A stretch of DNA of 64,000 bases from Lepidurus packardi (taxonomy: Eukaryota > Arthropoda > Branchiopoda > Notostraca > Triopsidae): the NCBI GenBank assembly GCA_023053545.1, contig JAKZAN010000056.1, forward strand, positions 233,647 to 297,646. Reading direction: 5' to 3'. Below, piece by piece: positions 1 through 9,831 of this stretch (position 1 is the first letter of the stretch; each line of letters opens with the position of its first letter). A model generated the notes under the pieces. That model was not told the origin of the DNA. It did not search any database and was given only the letters and a program-made list of their open reading frames with translations. A program made the translations under genes and the position numbers.

Positions 1-200
1 GAATTAATTCCTTACGGACTGAATTAATTCCTTACGGACTGAATTAATACCTAACGGACTGAATTAATACCTTACGGACTGAATTAAATCCTTACGGACT
101 GAATTAATTCCTTACGGACTGAATTAATTCCTTACGGACGGAATTAATTCCTTACGGACTGAATTAATTCCTTACGGACTGAATTATTTCCTTACGGACT

Positions 201-239
201 GAATTAATTCTTTAGGATTGATTGAATTCCTTTCTTACT
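201..239 (+). repeat. L marker dimer, CCTTTCTTAC form (type copy)
   Basis: A 39-bp dimer: GAATTAATTCTTTAGGATT is a 19-nt monomer with one base deleted, and GATTGAATTCCTTTCTTACT is a monomer with five substitutions. Both have lost the CpG, and a GAATTC palindrome is gained. The preceding monomer is nearly always GAATTATTTC..., so the conserved composite is about 59 bp. Copies of this form (position of TTTAGG) include 1286, 1565, 2056, 2115, 2594, 2913, 3384, 3443, 4002, 5807, 6450, 7732, 8031, 8482, 9080, 10043, 10342, 10793, 11351, 12234, 12772, 13655, 14233, 14924, 16365, 16684, 16903, 17262, 18713, 19092, 19511, 19830, 20169, 21883, 22042, 23297, 23436, 24394, 26343, 26502, 28128, 29025, 30082, 30620, 31238, 31897, 32875, 33625. 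Past 34 kb it is rare (36646, 40042, 40601, 40740, 43456, 58453, 62060). Confidence 0.95.
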
Positions 240-240
240 G

Positions 241-330
241 AATTAATTCCTTACGGACTGAATTAATTCCTTACGGACTGAATTAATTCCTTACGGACTT
301 AATTAATTCCTTACGGACTTAATTAATTCC
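241..330 (+). repeat. left arm of long inverted repeat
   Basis: These direct monomers form the left arm of an inverted repeat. By my base-by-base comparison, about 86 of 90 positions are complementary to 335-424, around the 4-nt loop GTAA (331-334). The innermost arms, AATTAATTCC and GGAATTAATT, match perfectly. Pairing decays beyond 241, where the left side enters the L variant. A single strand through here could fold into a hairpin about 90 bp long. Confidence 0.85.
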
Positions 331-447
331 GTAAGGAATTAATTCAGTCCGTAAGGAATTAATTCCGTCCGTAAGGAATTAATTCAGTCCGTAAGGAATT
401 AATTCAGTCCGTAAGGATTTAATTCAGTCCGTAAGGTATTAATTTCA
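331..447 (-). repeat. inverted block of about 5.5 monomers
   Basis: The monomers read here as GTAAGGAATTAATTCAGTCC, the reverse complement of the surrounding unit, for about 115 bp. The left switch is at AATTAATTCC|GTAAGG. The right switch lies inside a mutated palindromic half (GGTATTAATTTCATACGG, about 435-452). Both breakpoints fall in or beside the GAATTAATTC palindrome, which is identical on both strands, so a switch there leaves few scars. This is the only multi-unit inversion seen in the window. Some inverted units carry private changes (CCGTCC at 364-369, GGATTT at 415-420), so the block is not brand new. Confidence 0.88.
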
Positions 448-1753
448 TACGGACTGAATTAATTCCTTACGGACTGAATTAATTCCTTACTGACTGAATT
501 AATTCCTTACGGACTGAATTAATTCCTTACGGACTGAATTAATTTCGTACGGATTTTATTTATTACTTACGGACTGAATTAATTCCTTACGGATTTAATT
601 AATTCCTTACGGACTGAATTAATTCCTTACGGACTGAATTAATTCATTACGGACATAATTAATCCATTACGGACTGAATTAATTCCTTACGTACTGAACT
701 TATTCATTACGGACTGAATTAATTCCTTACGGACTGAATTAATTCCTTACGGACTGAATTAATACCTAACGGACTGAATTAATACCTTACGGATTGAATT
801 AAATCCTTACGGACAGAAATAAATCCTTACGGACTGAATTAATTCCTTACGGACTGAATTAATTCCTTACGGACTGAATTATTTCCTTACGGACTTAATT
901 AATTCCTTACGGACTTAATTAATTCCTTACGGACTGAATTAATACCTTACGGACTGAATTAAATCCTTACGGACTGAATTAATTCCTTACGGACTGAATT
1001 AATTCCTTACGGACTGAAATAATTCCTTACTGACTGAATTAATTCCTTACGGACGGAATTAATTCCTTACGGACTGAATTAATTCCTTACGGACTTAATT
1101 AATTCCTTACGGACTTAATTAATTCCTTACGTACTTAATTAATTCCTTACGGTCTGAATAATTTCCGTACGGATTTTATTAATTACTTCCGGACTGAATT
1201 AATTCCTTACGGATTTAATTAATTCCTTACGGACTGAATTAATTCCTTACGGACTGAATTATTTCCTTACGGACTGAATTATATCTTTAGGATTGATTGA
1301 ATTCCTTTCTTACCGAATTAATTCCTTACGGACTGAAATAATTCCTTACGAACTTAATCAATTCCGTAAGGAATGAATTAATTAATAACGGACTGAAATA
1401 ATTCCTTACGGACTTAATTAATTCCTTACGGACTTAATTAATTCACTACGGACTGAATTAATACCTTACGGACTGAATTAAATCCTTACGGACAGAATTA
1501 ATTCCTTACGGACTGAATTAATTCCTTACGGACTTAATTATTTCCTTACGGACTGAATAAATTCTTTAGGATTGATTGAATTCCTTTCTTACTGAATTAA
1601 TTCCTTACGGACTGAATTAATTCCTTACGGACTGAATTAATTCCTTACGGACTGAATTAATTCCTTACGGACTTAATTAATTCCGTAAGGAATGAATTAA
1701 TTATTTACGGACTGAAATAAATCCTTACGGACTGAATTAATTACTTACGGACT

Positions 1754-1785
1754 GAATTAATTCCTTAATTAATTCCTTACGGACT
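1754..1785 (+). repeat. 8-bp-deletion junction CCTTAATTAATTCC (type copy)
   Basis: Two monomers occupy 32 instead of 40 bp because ACGGACTG is missing, fusing CCTT to AATTAATTCC. The fusion creates TTAATTAA and removes one CpG. It recurs about thirty times, e.g. near 3091, 4842, 6086, 7259, 8189, 9400, 10500, 11668, 13091, 14550, 15692, 18420, 26050, 33033, 37468, 40799, 42127, 43514, 58749 and 62357. It is usually followed one monomer later by GAATTAATTTCATACGG, so the two travel together. An aberrant double version lies near 37,261-37,285. Confidence 0.85.
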
Positions 1786-2163
1786 GAATTAATTTCATAC
1801 GGACTGAATTAATTCCTTACGGACTGAATTATTTCCTTACTGACTGAATTAATTCCTTACGGACTGAATTAATTCCTTACGTACTTAATTAATTCCTTAC
1901 GGTCTGAATTAATTCCGTACGGATTTTATTAATTACTTCCGGACTGAATTAATTCCTTACGGATTTAATTAATTCCTAACGGACTGAATTAATTCCTTAC
2001 AGACTGAATTAATTCCTTACGGACTGAATTATTTCCTTACGGACTGAATTAATTCTTTAGGATTGATTGAATTCCTTTCTTACCGAATTAATTCCTTACG
2101 GACTGAATTAATTCTTTAGGATTGATTGAATTCCTTTCTTACCGAATTAATTCCTTACGGACT

Positions 2164-2203
2164 GAATTAATTCCGTAAGGAATGAATTAATTAATTACGG
2201 ACT
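2164..2203 (+). repeat. P variant dimer with inverted TTAC loop (type copy)
   Basis: First monomer GAATTAATTCCGTAAGGAAT: the central TTAC of the consensus is replaced by its reverse complement GTAA, and ACT has become AAT. The result is a hairpin, ATTCC-GTAA-GGAAT, in a monomer that stays exactly 20 bp and in phase. The second monomer, GAATTAATTAATTACGGACT, has CCT changed to AAT. I count roughly 75 P copies, for example near 1361, 2671, 3521, 7811, 8561, 9221, 10871, 14371, 16461, 18341, 20901, 24071, 28861, 31411, 38801, 44541, 46441, 48161, 51241, 53091, 54941. Right of about 38 kb the second monomer mostly reads GAATGAATTAATTACGGACT. Sub-variants are CCGTACGG (12301, 13731) and CCATATGG (57-64 kb). 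Confidence 0.85.
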
Positions 2204-2593
2204 GAAATAATTCCTTACGGACTGAATTAATTCCTTACGGACTTCATTAATTCCTTTCGGACTTAATTAATTCATTACGGACTTAATTAATTCCTTACGG
2301 ACTGAAATAATTCTTTACTGACTGAATTAATTCCTTACGGACTGAATTAATTCCTTAAGGACTGAATTAATTCCTTACGGACTTAATTAATTCCTTACGG
2401 ACTTAATTAATTCCTTACGTACTTAATTAATTCCTTACGGTCTGAATTAATTCCGTACGGATTTTATTAACTACTTACGGACTGAATTAATTCCTTACGG
2501 ACTTAATTAATTCCTTACGGACTGAATTAATTCCTTACGGACTGAATTAATTCCTTACGGACTGAATTATTTCCTTACGGACTGAATTAATTC

Positions 2594-3895
2594 TTTAGGA
2601 TTGATTGAATTCCTTTCTTACCGAATTAATTCCTTACGGACTGAAATAATTCCTTACGAACTTAATCAATTCCGTAAGGAATGAATTAATTAATTACGGA
2701 CTGAAATAATTCCTTACGGACTTCATTAATTCCTTTTGGACTTAATTAATTCATTACGGACTTAATTAATTCCTTACGGACTTAATTAATTCACTACGGA
2801 CTGAATTAATACCTTACGGACTGAATTAAATCCTTACGGACAGAATTAATTCCTTACGGACTGAATTAATTCCTTACGGACTTAATTATTTCCTTACGGA
2901 CTGAATAAATTCTTTAGGATTGATTGAATTCCTTTCTTACTGAATTAATTCCTTACGGACTGAATTAATTCCTTACGGACTGAATTAATTCCTTACGGAC
3001 TTAATTAATTTCGTAAGGAATGAATTAATTATTTACGGACTGAAATAATTCCTTACGGACTGAATTAATTACTTACGGACTGAATTAATTCCTTAATTAA
3101 TTCCTTACGGACTGAATTAATTTCATACGGACTGAATTAATTCCTTACGGACTGAATTATTTCCTTACTGACTGAATTAATTCCTTACGGACTGAATTAA
3201 TTCCTTACGTACTTAATTAATTCCTTACGGTCTGAATTAATTCCGTACGGATTTTATTAATTACTTCCGGACTGAATTAATTCCTTACGGATTTAATTAA
3301 TTCCTTACGGACTGAATTAATTCCTTACAGACTGAATTAATTCCTTACGGACTGAATTATTTCCTTACGGACTGAATTAATTCTTTAGGATTGATTGAAT
3401 TCCTTTCTTACCGAATTAATTCCTTACGGACTGAATTAATTCTTTAGGATTGATTGAATTCCTTTCTTACCGAATTAATTCCTTACGGACTGAATTAATT
3501 CCTTACGGACTTAATTAATTCCGTAAGGAATGAATTAATTAATTACGGACTGAAATAATTCCTTACGGACTGAATTAATTCCTTACGGACTTCATTAATT
3601 CCTTTCGGACTTAATTAATTCATTACGGACTTAATTAATTCCTTACGGACTGAAATAATTCTTTACTGACTGAATTAATTCCTTACGGACTGAATTAATT
3701 CCTTAAGGACTGAATTAATTCCTTACGGACTTAATTAATTCCTTACGGACTTAATTAATTCCTTACGTACTTAATTAATTCCTTACGGTCTGAATTAATT
3801 CCGTACGGATTTTATTAACTACTTACGGACTGAATTAATTCCTTACGGACTTAATTAATTCCTTACGGACTGAATTAATTCCTTACGGACTGAAT
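2594..3895 (+). repeat. higher-order unit, 1.31-kb duplication, copy 2
   Basis: Copy 2 of the unit beginning at 1,286, abutting it directly. Two pairs of monomers are inserted relative to copy 1, which explains offsets rising from 1308 to 1348 in 20-bp steps. Homology ends near 3,895, where a doubled CCTTTCTTACC monomer begins. Confidence 0.87.
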
Positions 3896-4070
3896 TAATT
3901 CCTTTCTTACCGAATTAATTCCTTTCTTACCGAATTAATTCCTAACGGACTGAATTAATTCCTTACGGACTTAATTATTTCCTTACGGACTAAATTAATT
4001 CTTTAGGATTGATTGAATTCCTTTCTTACTGAATTAATTCCTTACGGACTGAATTAATTCCTTACGGACT

Positions 4071-4150
4071 GAATTAATTCATTACCGACATAATTAAATC
4101 CTTACAGACTGAAATTATTCCTTATGGACTTAACTAATTCCGAAAGGAAT
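4071..4150 (+). repeat. M block, four divergent monomers (type copy)
   Basis: Monomers containing, in order, ATTACCGACA, TAATTAAATCCTTACAGACT, GAAATTATTCCTTATGGACT and TAACTAATTCC plus a P unit. The first three have lost or moved the CpG (TACAGAC and TATGGAC look like CpG transitions). Starts of ATTACCGACA: 4081, 5886, 9159, 11430, 12851, 14312, 20846, 21663, 23077, 24014, 26581, 28805, 29622, 29822, 30679, 30859, 31357, 31537, 33684. No copy occurs to the right of 33.7 kb, making M a left-zone marker. A shortened relative (TTATGGACTTAACTAATTCC plus P) persists in the right half. Confidence 0.92.
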
Positions 4151-5274
4151 GAATTAATTAATTACGGACTGAAATAATTCCTTACGGACTGAGTTAATTC
4201 CTTACGGACTGAATTAATTCCTTACGGACTGAATTAATTCCTTAATTAATTCCTTACGGACTGAATTAATTTCATACGGACTGAATTAATTCCTTAATTA
4301 ATTCCTTACGGAATGAATTAATTTCATACGGACTGAGTTAATTCATTACGGACTTAATTAATCCAATACGTACTGAACTTATTCATTACGGACTGAATTA
4401 ATTCCTTACGGACTGAATTAATTCCTTACGGACTGAACTAATACCTAACGGACTGAATTAATACCTTACGGACTGAATTAATTCCTTACGGACTGAATTA
4501 ATACTTTACGGACTGAATTAATTCCTTACGGACTGAATTAATTCCTTACGGACTGAATTAATTCCTTACGGACTTAATTATTTCCTTACGGACTGAATTA
4601 ATTCTTTAGGATTGATTGAATTCCTATCTTACTGAATTAATTCCTTATGGACTTAACTAATTCCGTAAGGAATGAATTAACTAATTACGGACTGAAATAA
4701 TTCCTTACGGACTGAATTAATTCCTTACGGACTGAATTAATTCCTTACGGACTGAATTAATTCCTTACGGACTGAATTAATTCCTTACGGATTGTATTAA
4801 TTCCTTTCTTACTGAATTAATTCCTTACGGACTGAATTAATTCCTTAATTAATTCCTTACGGACTGAATTAATTTCATACGGACTGAATTAATTCATTAC
4901 GGACTTAATTAATCCAATACGTACTTAACTTATTCATTACGGACTGAATTAATTCCTTAAGGACTGAATTAATTCCTTACGGACTGAACTAATACCTAAC
5001 GGACTGAATTAATACCTTACGGACTGAATAAATTCCTTACGGACTGAATTAATACTTTACGGACTGAATTAATTCCTTACGGACAGAATTAAAGCTTTAC
5101 GGACTGAATTAATTCCTTACGGACTTAATTAATTCCTTACGGACTGAATTAATTCCTTACGGACTGAATTAATTCGTTACGGACTGAATTATTTCCTTAC
5201 GGACTGAATTAATTCTTTAGGATTGATTGAATTCCTTACTTGCTGAATTAATTAATTACGGACTGAATTAATTC

Positions 5275-5400
5275 CTTACGGATTGGATTAACTACTTAGG
5301 GACTGAATTAATTCCTTGGGAACTGAATTAATTCCTTGGGAACTGAATTAATTCCTTACGGACTGAATTAATTCCGTATGGACTTAAGTGACTCATTACG
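5275..5400 (+). repeat. divergent island with TTGGGAAC monomers
   Basis: An unusually divergent run: GGATTGGATTAACTACTTAG, GGGACTG, two successive CCTTGGGAACTG monomers, CCGTATGGACTTAAGTGACTC. The only other copy lies at about 15,080-15,205 with the same order (offset 9,807). It is the most diverged stretch of the left third, but is still made of 20-bp satellite units. Confidence 0.88.
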
Positions 5401-5705
5401 GACTTAATTAATTCCTTACGGACTGAATTAATTCCTTACGGACTGAATTAATTTCTTACGGACTGAATCAATTTCTTACGGACTGAATTAAATCCTTACG
5501 GACAGAATTAATTCCTTACGGACTGATTTAATTCCTTACGCACTGAATTAATTCTTTACGGACTGAATTAATTCCTTACGGACTGAATCAATTCCTTAAT
5601 TAATTCCTTACGGAATGAATTAATTTTATACGGACTGAATTAATTCCTTACGTACTGAACTTATTCCTTACGGACTGAATTAATTCCTTACGGACTGAAT
5701 TAATT

Positions 5706-6790
5706 CCTTTCTTACCGAATTAATTCCTTTCTTACCGAATTAATTCCTTACGGACTGAATTAATTCCTTACGGACTTAATTGTTTCCTTACGGACTGAAT
5801 TAATTCTTTAGGATTGATTGAATTCCTTTCTTACTGAATTAATTCCTTACGGACTGAATTAATTCCTTACGGACTGAATTAATTCATTACCGACATAATT
5901 AAATCCTTACAGACTGAAATTATTCCTTATGGACTTAACTAATTCCGTAAGGAATGAATTAATTAATTACGGACTGAAATTATTCCTTATGGACTTAACT
6001 AATTCCGTAAGGAATGAATTAATTAATTATGGACTGAAATAATTCCTTACGGACTGAATTAATTCCTTACGGACTGAATTAATTCCTTAATTAATTCCTT
6101 ACGGACTGAATTAATTTCACACGGACTGAATTAATTCCTTAATTAACTCCTTACGGACTGAATTAATTTCATACGGACTGAATTAATTCATTACGGACTT
6201 AATTAATCCAATACGTACTGAACTTATTCATTACGGACTGAATTAATTCCTTACGGACTGAATTAATTCCTTACGGACTGAACTAATACCTAACGGACTG
6301 AATTAATACCTTACGGACTGAATTAATTCCTTACGGACTGAATTAATACTTTACGGACTGAATTAATTCCTTACGGACTGAATTAATTCCTTACGGACTG
6401 AATTAATTCCTTACGGACTTAATTATTTCCTTACGGACTGAATTAATTCTTTAGGATTGATTGAATTCCTTTCTTACTGAATTAATTCCTTATGGACTTA
6501 ACTAATTCCGTAAGGAATGAATTAATTAATTACGGACTGAAATAATTCCTTACGGACTGAATTAATTCCTTACGGACTGAATTAATTCCTTACGGACTGA
6601 ATTAATTCCTTACGGACTGAATTAATTCCTTACGGACTGAATTAATTCCTTAATTAATTCCTTACGGACTGAATTAATTTCATACGGACTGAATTAATTC
6701 ATTACGGACTTAATTAATCCAATACGTACTGAACTTATTCATTACGGACTGAATTAATTCCTTACGGACTGAATTAATTCCTTACGGACT
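5706..6790 (+). repeat. higher-order unit, 1.8-kb duplication, copy 2 (partial)
   Basis: Partial second copy of 3,901-4,970. It differs by an internal 60-bp tandem duplication (5,916-5,975 and 5,976-6,035, each GAAATTATTCC through a P dimer) and by CACACGG and AATTAACTCC substitutions. After about 6,790 it changes to an unrelated order of variants. Confidence 0.83.
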
Positions 6791-7520
6791 GAATTAAATC
6801 CTTACGGAATTAATTAATTCCTTACGTATTTAATTAATTCTTCACGGTCTGAATTAATTCCGTACGGATTTTATTAATTACTTACGGACTGAATTAATTC
6901 TTTACGGACTGAATTAATACCTTACGGACTGAATTAAATCCTTACGGACAGAAATAATTCCTTACGGACTGAATTAATTCCTTACGGACTGAATTAATTC
7001 CTTACGGACTGAATTAATTCCTTACGGACTGAATTATTTCCTTACGGACTGAATTAATTCTTTAGGATTGATTTAATTCCTTTCTTACTGAGTTAATTCC
7101 TTACGGACTGAATTAATTCCTTACGGACTGAATTAATTCCTTACGGACTTAATTAATTCCTTACGGACTTAATTAATTCCTTAAGGAATGAATTAATTAA
7201 TTACGGACTGAAATAATTCCTTACGGACTGAATTAATTACTTACGGACTGAATTAATTCCTTAATTAATTCCTTACGGACTGAATTAATTCCTTACTGAC
7301 TGAATTAATTCCTTACGGACTAAATTAATTCCTTACGGACTGAATTAATTTCGTACGGATTTTATTTATTACTTACGGAATGAATTAATTCCTTACGGAT
7401 TTAATTAATTCCTTACGGACTAAATTAATTCCTTACGGACTGAATTAATTCCTTACGGACTGAATTATTTCCTTACGGACTGAAATAATTCCTTACTGAC
7501 TGAATTAATTCCTTACGGAC

Positions 7521-9831
7521 TGAATTAATTCCTTACGGACTGAATTAATTCCTTACGGACTTAATTAATTCCTTACGTACTTAATTAATTCCTTACGGTC
7601 TGAATAAATTCCGTACGGATTTTATTAACTACTTACGGACTGAATTAATTCCTTACGGACTGAATTAATTCCTTACGGACTGAATTAATTCCTTACGGAC
7701 TGAATTATTTCCTTACGGACTGAATTAATTCTTTAGGATTGATTGAATTCCTTTCTTACCGAATTAATTCCTTACGGACTGAATTAATTCCTTACGGACT
7801 TAATCAATTCCGTAAGGAATGAATTAATTAATTACGGACTGAAATAATTCCTTACGGACTTAATTAATTCATTACGGACTTAATTAATTCCTTACGGACT
7901 TAATTAATTCACTACGGACTGAATTAATACCTTACGGACTGAATTAAATCTTTACGGACAGAATTAATTCCTTACGGACTGAATTAATTCCTTACGGACT
8001 TAATTATTTCCTTACGGACTGAATTAATTCTTTAGGATTGATTGAATTCTTTTCTTACTGAATTAATTCCTTACGGACTGAATTAATTCCTAACGGACTT
8101 AATTAAGTCCGTAAGGAATGAATTAATTAATTACGGACTGAAATAATTCCTTACGGACTGAATTAATTACTTACGGACTGAATTAATTCCTTAATTAATT
8201 CCTTACGGACTGAATTAATTTCATACGGAATGAATTAATTCCTTACGGACTGAATTAATTCCTTACTGACTGAATTAATTCCTTACGGACTGAATTAATT
8301 TCTTACGTACTTAATTAATTCCTTACGGTCTGAATTAATTCCGTACGGATTTTATTAATTACTTCCGGACTGAATTAATTCCTTTCGGATTTAATTAATT
8401 CCTTACGGACTGAATTAATTCCTTACGGACTGAATTAATTCCTTACGGACTGAATTATTTCCTTACGGACTGAATTAATTCTTTAGGATTGATTGAATTC
8501 CTTTCTTACCGAATTAATTTTTTACGGACTGAATTAATTCCTTACGGACTTAATTAATTCCGTAAGGAATGAATTAATTAATTACGGACTGAAATAATTC
8601 CTTACGGACTGAATTAATTCCTTACGGACTTCATTAATTCCTTTCGGACTTAATTAATTCATTACGGACTTAATTAATTCCTTACGGACTGAAATAATTC
8701 CTTACTGACTGAATTAATTCCTTACGGACTGAATTAATTCCTTACGGACTGAATTAATTCCTTACGGACTTAATTAATTCCTTACGGACTTAATTAAATC
8801 CTTACGTACTTAATTAATTCCTTACGGTCTGAATTAATTCCGTACGGATTTTATTAACTACTTACGGACTGAATTAATTCCTTACGGACTTAATTAATTC
8901 CTTACGGACTGAATTAATTCCTTACGGACTGAATTAATTCCTTACGGACTGAATTAATTCCTTACGGACTGAATTAATTCCTTTCTTACCGAATTAATTC
9001 CTTACGGACTGAATTAATTCCTTAGGACTGAATTAATTCCTTACGGACTTAATTATTTCCTTACGGACTGAATTAATTCTTTAGGATTGATTGAATTCCT
9101 TTCTTACTGAATTAATTCCTTACGGACTGAATTAATTCCTTACGGACTGAATTAATTCATTACCGACATAATTAAATCCTTACAGACTGAAATTATTCCT
9201 TATGGACTTAACTAATTCCGTAAGGAATGAATTAATTAATTACGGACTGAAATAATTCCTTACGGACTGAATTAATTCCTTACGGACTGAATTAATTCCT
9301 TACGGACTGAATTAATTCCTTACGGACTGAATTAATTCCTTACGGACTGTATTAATTCCTTTCTTACTGAATTAATTCCTTACGGACTGAATTAATTCCT
9401 TAATTAATTCCTTACGGACTGAATTAATTTCATACGGACTGAATTAATTCATTACGGACTTAATTAATCCAATACGTACTGAACTTATTCATTACGGACT
9501 GAATTAATTCCTTACGGACTGAACTAATTCCTTACGGACTGAACTAATACCTAACGGACTGAATTAATACCTTACGGACTGAATTAATTCCTTACGGACT
9601 GAATTAATACTTTACGGACTGAATTAATTCCTTACGGACAGAATTAATTCTTTACGGACGGAATTAATTCCTTACGGACTGATTTAATTCCTTACGCACT
9701 GAATTAATTCTTTACGGACTGAATTAATTCCTTACGGACTGAATCAATTCCTTAATTAATTCCTTACGGAATGAATTAATTTTATACGGACTGAATTAAT
9801 TCCTTACGTACTGAACTTATTCCTTACGGAC
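7521..9831 (+). repeat. higher-order unit, 2,311-bp duplication, copy 1
   Basis: L markers at 7732, 8031, 8482 and 9080 reappear at 10043, 10342, 10793 and 11351 (offsets 2311, 2311, 2311, 2271). Shared rare states: AAATCTTTACGGACAG, TTAAGTCCGTAAGG, AATTTTTTACGG, CCTTAGGACTG and CTGATTTAATTCCTTACGCACTG. Left homology breaks at a run of consensus monomers near 7,520. Confidence 0.9.

Larger units (their letters stand above)
1..1285 (+). repeat. canonical-rich left zone
   Basis: Runs of near-consensus monomers with one L marker (211) before the inverted block and none from there to 1,286, the widest L spacing of the window (1,075 bp). The paired variants TAATACCTAACGG and TAATACCTTACGG followed by TTAAATCC occur near 47-85 and again near 757-800, indicating an old, decayed internal duplication of about 715 bp. 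Further variants are CCTTACTGACT, CCTTACGTACT and a GTACGGATTTTATT unit near 545 and 1,165. There is no gene or other element here. Confidence 0.85.
1286..2593 (+). repeat. higher-order unit, 1.31-kb duplication, copy 1
   Basis: Copy 1 of a tandem duplication: L markers at 1286, 1565, 2056 and 2115 reappear at 2594, 2913, 3384 and 3443 (offsets 1308-1348). Shared rare states include CGAACTTAATC, the 59-bp-spaced L doublet, CTTCCGGACTG, CTTTACTGACTG and CCTTAAGG. Copy 1 lacks monomers present in copy 2 and has a private CCTAACGG near 1976. Confidence 0.88.
3901..5705 (+). repeat. higher-order unit, 1.8-kb duplication, copy 1
   Basis: Starts with two adjacent CCTTTCTTACC monomers, a signature repeated at 5,706 (offset 1805). 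Contains the M block, two 8-bp-deletion junctions, TTAATCCAATACGTACTG and TAATACCTAACGG. L markers at 4002 and 4605 match 5807 and 6450. The part from about 4,970 to 5,705 is not repeated in copy 2 and contains the odd TTGGGAAC island. Confidence 0.85.

Noticed and set aside
211-220. TTTAGG in the L marker resembles plant (TTTAGGG) or insect (TTAGG) telomere repeats
   Set aside because: It occurs singly, never in tandem, and is explained by a one-base deletion and substitutions in the satellite monomer.
331-447. Transposable element terminal inverted repeats or bacterial terminators around the hairpins
   Set aside because: The arms are satellite monomers with no non-satellite interior, no target-site duplication and no T-run after the stem.
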